From Nitrospiria bacterium (lineage in GTDB: Bacteria; Nitrospirota; Nitrospiria; Nitrospirales; UBA8639), in the NCBI GenBank assembly GCA_030430725.1, contig JAUIKP010000111.1, positions 1 through 8,875 of the forward strand: 8,875 nucleotides of DNA, given 5' to 3'. This document shows positions 1 to 5,547 of the stretch, piece by piece; positions within the stretch are counted from its first letter, which is position 1; the number at the start of each line of letters is the position of its first letter. Both the position numbers and the translations under genes were made by a program. Under the pieces are notes generated by a model that saw only the letters and a list, made by a program, of their open reading frames with translations, made no database searches and was not told where the DNA came from.

Positions 1-1987
1 GCCACACGGCCACCGCGCCGCTCGTGCTATGGTGCCAGACGACATCGGCTTTGCCGTCTCCATTTAGATCCCCCACTCCCTTCAGGTCCCATTCCGTAGG
101 CAACTGACCAAGAAATCCCGAGTCGGCAACGCTTGCCCCATTGAGAAGCCATCCAGCCACGTGCCCGGATTTCGTATTCCGCCAGATGAGGTCCGCCTTG
201 CCGTCCCCATTCAGATCGTGATTTTGGGGTGAGGGTGAAGTGCTTGTATTACTCACGGTGACCGTGATAGGTGCCGAGGTTTTTGTATTGCCCGCGGCAT
301 CACGGGCGAGAGCCGTGAGGGTGTAGGAGCCATTCGGCACGGTGGTGGTATTCCAGCTGGTGCTGTAGGGATTGGTCGTATCTTCAGCGCCGAGGTTGGC
401 ACCCTGCAGCCGGAATTGGACGCCGGTGACGCCGACATTATCACTGGCACTGGCTTTGACGGTCACCGTTCCGGAGACGGTGCCCGCGCTGGGAGCTGTC
501 AGCGTGACCGTCGGGGCGGTCGTATCTGCGGGCGGGGTACTGGTATTGCTCACGGTGACCGTGATAGGTGCCGAGGTTTTTGTATTGCCCGCGGCATCAC
601 GGGCGAGAGCCGTGAGGGTGTAGGAGCCATTCGGCACGGTGGTGGTATTCCAGCTGGTGCTGTAGGGATTGGTCGTATCTTCAGCGCCGAGGTTGGCACC
701 CTGCAGCCGGAATTGGACGCCGGTGACGCCGACATTATCACTGGCACTGGCCGTGACGGTCACCGTTCCGGAGACGGTGCCCGCGCTGGGAGCTGTCAGC
801 GTGACGTTCGGAGGTGTGGTATCGGATGACGCCGGGGTGATAATCACATAATTCAGTATCGTATGTGTAGAAGATGTTCGAGTCAGTTGCAGACTCAAAT
901 GCCCATCCGCGACGGTGATTGGATGGTTGGTAATGGTAACGAATTGATTGCTGGTGGTCGTCTGATTATTAATGACGGTGATGCCTTCTATCGTAATATG
1001 ATGCGGGCCTTGTTCCCAACTGGGATCGCCGCTGGCCAGTGAAACGTTATAGTCGCCATTCGGGAGATCGTAATTCCAGGTCACACTGTTGCCGGAGTCA
1101 AAATGAATGAATGTATCGAGCCGTTGATCGGCCTGGGCATTCCGCTCGCGGGTGTTGACGAAGGTGGTCCAGCCGTAGCCACGGCTGCTGGTGTAGACAC
1201 TGCCGTCATCTTTTTGATAGCCACTGGGGACGGACGCGCTGGACGGTTGGAAATTGACGAAGATGGACGAACCGGATGGTGGTGGTGGGTTGGTATTGCT
1301 CACGGTGACCGTGACGGCCGCGGAGGTTTTCGTATTGCCCGCGGCATCGCGGGCGATCGCCGTGAGAGAATAGGAGCCATTCGGAATGGTGGTAGTATTC
1401 CAGCTGGTACTGTAGGGATTGGTGGTATCTTCGGCGCCGAGATTGACGCCCTGCAGCCGGAATTGGACGCCTGTCACGCCGACATTATCGCTGGCACTGG
1501 CGCTGACCGTCACCGTGCCGGAGACCGCGCCCGCGCTGGGGGCCGTTAGGGTGACCGTCGGGGCGGTCGTATCTGCGGGTGGGGTACTTGAGGTTATCGT
1601 AATTGTTGCTTCTGTAGAAGGGGTACTTTCATTTCCTGCTGTATCAAATGCTGTCGCAATAAATCCATAGGTTGTGCCTCCACTGAGTCCGGAAACTGTT
1701 GTTGAGGGGGAGGATGGATTATTGGGAAATCCTGAAAATATGGGTTGTCCAAAATCTTGAGAAGGTAACGTCCGTTTATAAATTTTATATCCTGCTAAAT
1801 CCGATTCAGTGTTTTTGTTCCAAGTCACCGAAACGTTTGCTGAAAATACAGGCGAGCAAGGGATTAGAATTATTACTGCTAAGAAGAGAATGTAAAATGT
1901 GGAGCTAGTGAAAAGTTTTGAGAGAAACAGCCCATGGCCTTCCGCGTGCTTCCTGAGAAAATTCGGGGAGGTCTTTTTTCTGATCAT
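1..1987 (-). CDS. Exported multidomain FnIII / Ig-like / malectin-like / FG-GAP repeat protein (3' end outside window)
   Basis: Reading leftward from ATG at 1987, the frame stays open for 662 codons to the window edge, so the C-terminus is missing. The start is supported by AAAAGGAG six bases upstream. Residues 1-50 form a long signal peptide: a basic start, a hydrophobic core near 30-45 and an FSA-type cleavage site. Residues about 51-133 are fibronectin-III-like (VTWNKNTESDLAGYKIY). Ig-like repeats lie at about 141-231, 390-481 and 488-580 (each with ASDNVGVTGVQFRLQG). A malectin-like carbohydrate-binding domain occupies about 241-385 (INFQP-type start, YGW, TRERN, DQRLDT, LPNGDYNVSLASGDPS). 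From 589 begin FG-GAP/VCBS repeats with DLNGDGKAD calcium loops. Inferred role: a secreted or surface adhesin or matrix protein; no enzymatic domain is seen. It is paralogous to the gene at 3063-4304, and its leader carries a GEMM-type aptamer. Domain names come from pattern recognition, not from a database search. Confidence 0.88.
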   Translation of the reverse strand, partial: MIRKKTSPNFLRKHAEGHGLFLSKLFTSSTFYILFLAVIILIPCSPVFSANVSVTWNKNTESDLAGYKIYKRTLPSQDFGQPIFSGFPNNPSSPSTTVSGLSGGTTYGFIATAFDTAGNESTPSTEATITITSSTPPADTTAPTVTLTAPSAGAVSGTVTVSASASDNVGVTGVQFRLQGVNLGAEDTTNPYSTSWNTTTIPNGSYSLTAIARDAAGNTKTSAAVTVTVSNTNPPPPSGSSIFVNFQPSSASVPSGYQKDDGSVYTSSRGYGWTTFVNTRERNAQADQRLDTFIHFDSGNSVTWNYDLPNGDYNVSLASGDPSWEQGPHHITIEGITVINNQTTTSNQFVTITNHPITVADGHLSLQLTRTSSTHTILNYVIITPASSDTTPPNVTLTAPSAGTVSGTVTVTASASDNVGVTGVQFRLQGANLGAEDTTNPYSTSWNTTTVPNGSYTLTALARDAAGNTKTSAPITVTVSNTSTPPADTTAPTVTLTAPSAGTVSGTVTVKASASDNVGVTGVQFRLQGANLGAEDTTNPYSTSWNTTTVPNGSYTLTALARDAAGNTKTSAPITVTVSNTSTSPSPQNHDLNGDGKADLIWRNTKSGHVAGWLLNGASVADSGFLGQLPTEWDLKGVGDLNGDGKADVVWHHSTSGAVAVW
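252..508 (-). repeat. Near-identical Ig-module repeat, copy A
   Basis: This 257-bp stretch matches 549-805 at an offset of exactly 297 bp (99 codons). The only differences in the block are at 455-456 versus 752-753 (Lys AAA versus Thr ACG). It encodes most of the third Ig-like domain of the large exported protein. Confidence 0.95.
549..805 (-). repeat. Near-identical Ig-module repeat, copy B
   Basis: This is the partner of 252-508 and encodes the second Ig-like domain, directly after the malectin-like domain. The near-identity extends to synonymous positions, which points to recent duplication or gene conversion and not to selection on protein sequence. Confidence 0.95.
1299..1555 (-). repeat. 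Diverged Ig-module repeat, copy C
   Basis: This block aligns without gaps to 549-805 at an offset of 750 bp (250 codons), with scattered substitutions, many of them synonymous. It encodes the first Ig-like domain, before the malectin-like domain. It is clearly older than the A/B pair. Confidence 0.9.
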
Positions 1988-2002
1988 TTTCTACTCCTTT
2001 TC

Positions 2003-2046
2003 GTATTCGGACCGAAGTCCTCATTCCCTCCCCCCCCTGCGAATAC
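2003..2046 (-). promoter_or_regulatory. Putative expression platform between aptamer and ribosome binding site
   Basis: On the minus strand the leader contains GGAC-TTCG-GTCC (2020-2009), a perfect 4-bp hairpin with a stable UUCG loop. It is enclosed by GTATTCG (2046-2040) and CGAATAC (2009-2003), a 7-bp inverted repeat, and ends four bases before AAAAGGAG. No U-tract follows, so control of translation is more likely than transcription termination. The switching mechanism is inferred. Confidence 0.45.
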
Positions 2047-2049
2047 ATG

Positions 2050-2139
2050 TCTTCCTTCGGTAGCCGGACAGTCAGATGCTGAGACCTGACTCCTGGTTTT
2101 GCGACCCTACTTCACAGTAGGTGTGCCTTTTCGGGAAGA
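2050..2139 (-). promoter_or_regulatory. GEMM-I / cyclic-di-GMP-I riboswitch aptamer
   Basis: The minus-strand leader of the large exported-protein gene matches the GEMM-I architecture. P1 is TCTTCC (2139-2134) with GGAAGA (2055-2050). P2 is CCTACT/AGTAGG (2121-2116 and 2111-2106), capped by a GTGA GNRA tetraloop. The conserved GTCGCAAAACC segment follows (Vc2 aptamer: GACGCAAAGCC). P3 is AGTCAG/CTGACT (2091-2086 and 2075-2070). The 3' consensus is GGCTACCGAAGG (Vc2: GGTTACCGATGG). By alignment to Vc2, the ligand positions correspond to G20 = 2126, A47 = 2099 and C92 = 2060. G at the G20 position suits cyclic di-GMP, but cGAMP sensing cannot be excluded from sequence. The aptamer ends 62 nt before the start codon at 1987. 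Confidence 0.85.
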
Positions 2140-2222
2140 GGATTTCATGAATTGGTCGACTTTTTCCTTATCTGTTCTGTCTCCCTATATGGTTATCCAC
2201 ACCACCAAACTGTCTGCGGAAC

Positions 2223-2249
2223 ATTTCGGAGAACTAAGGAAAAACTTTA
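2223..2249 (-). promoter_or_regulatory. Possible sigma-28-like promoter upstream of the riboswitch
   Basis: On the minus strand, TAAAGTTT (2249-2242) equals the flagellar-sigma -35 consensus. After 11 bases comes TCCGAAAT (2230-2223), matching 5 of 8 positions of GCCGATAA. It would start transcription about 75 nt before the aptamer. No good sigma-70 promoter was seen here. This rests on one short match and is tentative. Confidence 0.25.
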
Positions 2250-2338
2250 GGGAGGGCGTTAAGGCGGGCGTACAGAAATTTTTTGGAAGAAAAGCTAGAA
2301 ACAAAATAGAACCGAATAATCATTGAAATCATGAAGAA

Positions 2339-2563
2339 ACTCGGTCAGCCAATGAGGCAACGTAAGGCTTTTCTCATAAGTGAATTCCCTTGGCAGAGTG
2401 TCAGTTAAAGCTAGCGCTGAGGGTATGCCCGTGGGTAAAGGCGCTCCCCGTTGGATAGGGGGAACGCCTTGCCACATGAAAGACTTTTGAGGACCTTAGC
2501 GCATGAAGGAACGTCCGTCTCAGTGCTCATGTGGCCTACCCGCACCAATACCATGGGGTGTGG
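2339..2563. ncRNA. Candidate structured RNA of unknown class (three-way junction plus flanking hairpins)
   Basis: Nested inverted repeats cover this gene-free stretch. The closing helix is GGTAT/ATACC (2422-2426 and 2548-2552), a 4-nt by 4-nt internal loop, then GTGGGTA/TACCCGC (2431-2437 and 2537-2543, one G-U). It encloses two abutting arms. Arm one is AAGGCG-c-TCCCC / GGGGA-a-CGCCTT (2438-2449 and 2459-2470). Arm two is GCCACATGA/TCATGTGGC (2471-2479 and 2527-2535), with inner AGAC/GTCT, GGAC/GTCC and CTT/AAG. A 5' hairpin pairs ACTC, GCCAA and TGAG (2339-2356) with CTCA, TTGGC and GAGT (2373-2399). An alternative 3' hairpin, CCGCACC/GGTGTGG (2540-2546 and 2557-2563), competes with the closing helix. 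The strand is unclear because wobble evidence is split. It is not recognisable as tmRNA, RNase P RNA, SRP RNA or a group II intron domain V. Confidence 0.45.
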
Positions 2564-3062
2564 ATCCCTAAATACCGTAGACGTTTTGTGCGGGGAGCCG
2601 ATTAAGATGGTTGTGCAAGAGCAGATATCTCAGATCCAACACTATCATCCCAATGTGGTGGTTAAAAATGGAGGGGCAAGTTGATCACCTATATGTCGTA
2701 CAGGTGCTTTCTCCGAACGATGTGGGTTCGAGTATTGTGGACAAGATGAAAGCGAAGGTGAATCGGTAACTTTGGTTTTGGTATTCCGACCTGAAGCGGA
2801 CCTACTGAGGAATGGAGTTGTGGCCTTCTCGGGTTTGTCTCTTTGACTATTGGGTTCAATGAGGTCGTCATTCGGCGGTACGTAGACCATAAAAAAAGTG
2901 GACAAAGGGCAGGTTCAGCTCGAGGTTGAAATTTAGTACCACGCGGCGTAAGGCCGTGGCTATCTACTTGAGCGTTCCATTCGGAAATTTATTGGGTCCA
3001 TTCATTCGGTTGGTCCATGAGGCTATACATGAAAGGGTTCTGGTGTGTTTTCGCTTTCACGG
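2564..3062. other. Intergenic stretch without a supported gene
   Basis: Short open frames exist on both strands, but none has a convincing ribosome binding site, domain or composition. The one notable element is an imperfect inverted repeat at 2939-2959 (CCAC-gc-GGC / GCC-GTGG). It lies about 100 nt past the stop of the minus-strand FG-GAP gene. It could be a weak terminator or processing hairpin, but no U-tract follows it. Confidence 0.5.
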
Positions 3063-4304
3063 TTACCGAATTTCCCAATCTGTGGAAGCCGCGCCAGGAA
3101 AGCCAGTTGAGGTGATCGTCAAGCCGTTCATCAGCCATACCGCCACCGATCCATTGTTGCTGTTGCGCCAGATGATGTCTGCTTTGCCATCTCCATTCAC
3201 ATCGTCCGCTTGCGCTATCTGCCATGCTACCGACACTGCTGCTGGAAACCCAAGAGTTGCAATCGAAGGTCCGCTCATGACCCATATCGCGGTTTTGCCA
3301 TCAGTGGTGTTGCGCCAGATCAGATCGGCCTTGCCATCGCCATTGACATCCCCGACGGCTTGAATGTCCCAAGACGTTGGTGCGCTGCCGGGAAAGCTCG
3401 TGGAGGTAATCTTTAAGCCGTTCATCAACCACACCGCCACTGTGCTGCTGGTGCCATGACGCCAAATGACGTCGGCCTTACCATCCCCATTCACATCGCC
3501 TACTTCCGCGATTTGCCACTCTAAAGGGACACCAGCCGGGAAACCTGTGGAGGCAATGGCGGTCCCATTCATCAACCATATGGCGGTGTTGCCATTAGTA
3601 GTGTTGCGCCAGATCAAGTCGGCCTTCCCGTCCCCGTCCATATCCTCGACAGCCTGAATGCCCCAAGAGGTTGGTGCGATTCCGGAAAAGCCGGTGGAGG
3701 TGATCGTCAAGCCGTTCATTAACCATACCGCCACGGCGCCGCTCATGTCATTGCGCCACACGAGGTCGGCTTTCCCGTCCCCATTCACATCGCCCACTCC
3801 TTTCAGTGACCATTCCGTGGGTAACCGGCCAAGAAAGGCCGAGGCTTCGAGATTCGTGCCATTAAATAGCCATACGGCTACATCTCCGGTTTTCGTGTTG
3901 TGCCAGACGAGGTCGGCCTTGCCGTCCCCATTCAGGTCCTGATTCTTGAGCGGGTTGTGATTCGTGTTATGTGTCGGAAGGGCAATGGACACTTCCTTGG
4001 CGGGCGGACTGATGTTTCCTGATTCATCAAAAGCCGTGACCGTAAAATAATACGTGATTCCTTCTGGCAGATCCTGAAAAGTAAATGTTGTGGTGAGTCC
4101 GACGTTTTTTGTGGTGTGGTAAGAGTTGGGGGATGTGCCCATATGCACATAGTATCCCCCCAGGTCCGATTCTGAATTTGCCTTCCAGGTTAGCTGAATA
4201 GAAGAAGCGGAGAAAGAGGGGCTAGCGACCAGTAGAAGGAGTAAAAAGGCAAGGCCGACCGTCTGCCTGGTTTTCAAGCTCAAGTAGGTCATTAGTCGGG
4301 CCAT
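3063..4304 (-). CDS. Exported FnIII / FG-GAP (VCBS) six-repeat protein
   Basis: The product has 413 residues. Residues 1-33 are a signal peptide (basic start, a LAFLLLLLVA core, cleavage near SFSA), so the protein is exported. Residues about 34-110 are fibronectin-III-like (QLTWKANSESDLGGYYVHMG ... YYFTVTAFDESGN). Residues 122-413 are six tandem units of about 49 residues, each with a D-x-(N/D)-G-D-G-K-A-D calcium-binding loop, followed by (L/I/V)(I/V)WRN and (A/T)(V/I)W(L/V)M(N/S)G. This is the type found in FG-GAP beta-propellers. Units 2, 4 and 6 share one sub-type (GLTITSTGF), and units 3 and 5 another (xIATxGFP ... WQIA). The stop falls at a unit boundary, so the C-terminus looks natural. 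The start at 4304 has only a weak ribosome binding site, and ATG at 4292 is an alternative. Likely an extracellular or surface matrix/adhesion protein. Its N-terminus, first repeats and leader are paralogous to the upstream-edge gene. Confidence 0.88.
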   Translation of the reverse strand: MARLMTYLSLKTRQTVGLAFLLLLLVASPSFSASSIQLTWKANSESDLGGYYVHMGTSPNSYHTTKNVGLTTTFTFQDLPEGITYYFTVTAFDESGNISPPAKEVSIALPTHNTNHNPLKNQDLNGDGKADLVWHNTKTGDVAVWLFNGTNLEASAFLGRLPTEWSLKGVGDVNGDGKADLVWRNDMSGAVAVWLMNGLTITSTGFSGIAPTSWGIQAVEDMDGDGKADLIWRNTTNGNTAIWLMNGTAIASTGFPAGVPLEWQIAEVGDVNGDGKADVIWRHGTSSTVAVWLMNGLKITSTSFPGSAPTSWDIQAVGDVNGDGKADLIWRNTTDGKTAIWVMSGPSIATLGFPAAVSVAWQIAQADDVNGDGKADIIWRNSNNGSVAVWLMNGLTITSTGFPGAASTDWEIR

Positions 4305-4353
4305 ATATTCTTAATCTTATTCGGACTGAGAACCTAATCCGTTTCATAGAAAA

Positions 4354-4449
4354 CCCCTTCCTTGGGTGGCCGGTTGAAATCAGATTTGCTCACCTGGCTC
4401 CTGTCTTGCGATTCTACTTTATAATATCTGTGCCTTTTTTGGAAAGAGG
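4354..4449 (-). promoter_or_regulatory. Diverged GEMM-I-like riboswitch copy
   Basis: This leader, 49 nt before the start at 4304, aligns along its length with the aptamer at 2050-2139 (AAGGCACA, AAGTAG, TCGCAA, CAGGAG, CAGGT, CCGGC, ACC, AAGGAAG). P1 survives as CTTTCC/GGAAGG (4446-4441 and 4361-4356), with a compensatory outermost pair relative to the other copy. P2 is reduced to about four pairs (TATT/AGTA) around a non-GNRA ATAA loop. P3 keeps CAG/CTG with a neighbouring C x A mismatch. The G20, A47 and C92 equivalents are still G4433, A4406 and C4366. It may be a functional variant with altered affinity or a decaying duplicate. Confidence 0.6.
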
Positions 4450-5231
4450 ATCTATTGAAAAAATAGAATTCCAATGCATATCCCTCGGAATTGATGATAT
4501 CCCCATGATCGGTACCCCGCTTTAGAGGCCAAAATATAAGCGAGTGTCCGGCAAAATTCGCCGCAAGAGAGAACCAGGAAAAATATCCTGAAACGGAAGC
4601 CCTTTTTGGTGGAACGCGACGGCACGATCTTAGGGCAGGCGGAATTGGGCGCTCCCGAGGTCGACCTGATTGGCAAAGTGGAATCACGGAGCAGACCTTT
4701 CTATTGGGTAGGAAAAATTGGATCAGGGGAGAAGATCCGGCCAAGTCCGGGGAACCAAACAACTTCAAGGGGAGAGCATCAGGCTGAAACGGATGGTCGG
4801 GTATCTAACCCTGGACAAAGTTATGTTACAGGATGTCCTCGCAAATAAGTCCTGAAGCTCGAGCGGAAATGGCCGATGGGCGCCTATCGTTGTCAGCGGT
4901 ATGGGGTCAGCGTACGACGGTCGTGTTGGACGTTCGGACTGAACGGAGCCCTACACCAGGCTCAAAGTCACCGGGGTCAATCTTTTTAAGAAATGATCGA
5001 ATAAGAGACGATAGTCCCAGAAGGCTGTGGGTATCCTTCACGAATGTCGGAATGGCTGTAGCATGCATGTCTGCTTGTGTGTGCTGGAAGGGCTGCCGGA
5101 GGGCGATCCAGGTATTTTCGTTATTCTAAGACGTTTCACAAATCCTTTGCATCAAATCTCAATTCCTCCGCTACCCCTGTCATAATTGAGTGTTCCCCAA
5201 TATGGCGGTTCCCTCGGAAAAATTCGGTAAA
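4450..5231. other. Intergenic stretch without a supported gene
   Basis: The open frames here (longest under 150 codons) lack ribosome binding sites, recognisable domains and normal composition, and several overlap the riboswitch leader on the same strand in an implausible way. The region presumably holds the promoter of the leftward FG-GAP gene. No confident -35/-10 pair was found. Confidence 0.5.
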
Positions 5232-5280
5232 CAATCAGTGGGGATAATGGTCCCTGTCCCTGATTGAATGGATATTGAAT
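5232..5280. promoter_or_regulatory. Dyad and helically phased direct repeat upstream of the lysine operon
   Basis: CAATCAG (5232-5238) and CTGATTG (5260-5266) form a perfect 7-bp inverted repeat, with an inner GGGA/TCCC (5241-5244 and 5251-5254). The dyad overlaps the direct repeat ATTGAAT (5263-5269 and 5274-5280), spaced 11 bp, about one helical turn. It could be an operator or an RNA hairpin. No regulator is encoded in the window. Confidence 0.3.
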
Positions 5281-5328
5281 CCCTTCAAATCTCAGGTTGG
5301 TATAGGGTTAAGGCGAAATATTGGGGAA

Positions 5329-5334
5329 TATAAT
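5329..5334 (+). promoter_or_regulatory. Possible -10 element of the lysine-catabolism operon
   Basis: A perfect TATAAT lies here, but no good TTGACA-like hexamer stands 16-18 bp upstream, so an activator may be needed or the match may be chance. If it is used, the first gene has a leader of about 200 nt. Confidence 0.3.
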
Positions 5335-5346
5335 GGGAATATCTAA

Positions 5347-5421
5347 CCATTCGGACTTGGAATGGACCAAATGTTGTCACATTCGTTTAAGGTACTCCCC
5401 CACCAGGTCGTGACGTGGTCA
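5347..5421. promoter_or_regulatory. Two candidate operator dyads in the operon leader
   Basis: CCATTC (5347-5352) and GAATGG (5360-5365) form a 6-bp inverted repeat with a 7-bp spacer. At 5402-5419, ACCA-g-GTC-gt-GAC-g-TGGT is an imperfect 18-bp palindrome. It overlaps TGAC-gtg-GTCA (5411-5421), a shape typical of dimeric regulators such as GntR-family proteins. Both lie downstream of the possible -10 at 5329. Binding is inferred only. Confidence 0.3.
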
Positions 5422-5547
5422 GACGCCATTCATAAGGCATCCACCCGATAGTCAGAGCCTCTCGGCCTCAATCCTAAATCCTACTACCCTGACTGCCAAA
5501 AAGGAGTAGAATAGAAGTAAGGCAATTCTTCTCAGAAAGGGATATCG

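Noticed and set aside
416..1549. Long plus-strand open frames (416-829, 1103-1549) rich in Gly, Ala, Arg and Asp.
   Set aside because: They are antisense to the Ig repeats, recur with each repeat copy, have no ribosome binding site, and the minus frame has clear signal peptide and domain structure.
2339..2563. Group II intron remnant as an explanation for the structured region.
   Set aside because: No GUGYG-type 5' end, no domain V (AGC...GUACGGUU) motif and no reverse-transcriptase fragment nearby.
2725..2735. GGTTCGAGT resembling a tRNA T-loop.
   Set aside because: No matching acceptor stem, anticodon arm or D-arm could be built around it.
2926..3942. Plus-strand open frames opposite the FG-GAP gene (for example 2926-3363, 3658-3942).
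   Set aside because: They are shadows of the Asp-Gly-rich repeat codons. The minus strand encodes the coherent protein.
4334..4768. Minus-strand 144-codon open frame upstream of the FG-GAP gene.
   Set aside because: It runs through the GEMM-like leader, has no recognisable domain and no ribosome binding site.
4606..5129. Plus-strand open frames of 80 and 98 codons in the intergenic region.
   Set aside because: No Shine-Dalgarno, low-complexity and unnatural composition, and no domain.
5232..5266. Rho-independent terminator at the CAATCAG/CTGATTG dyad.
   Set aside because: No U-tract follows on either strand, and no gene ends nearby.
5335..5547. Lysine riboswitch in the leader of the lysine operon.
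   Set aside because: The conserved five-helix L-box core segments were not found by eye. The dyads present do not fit its architecture.
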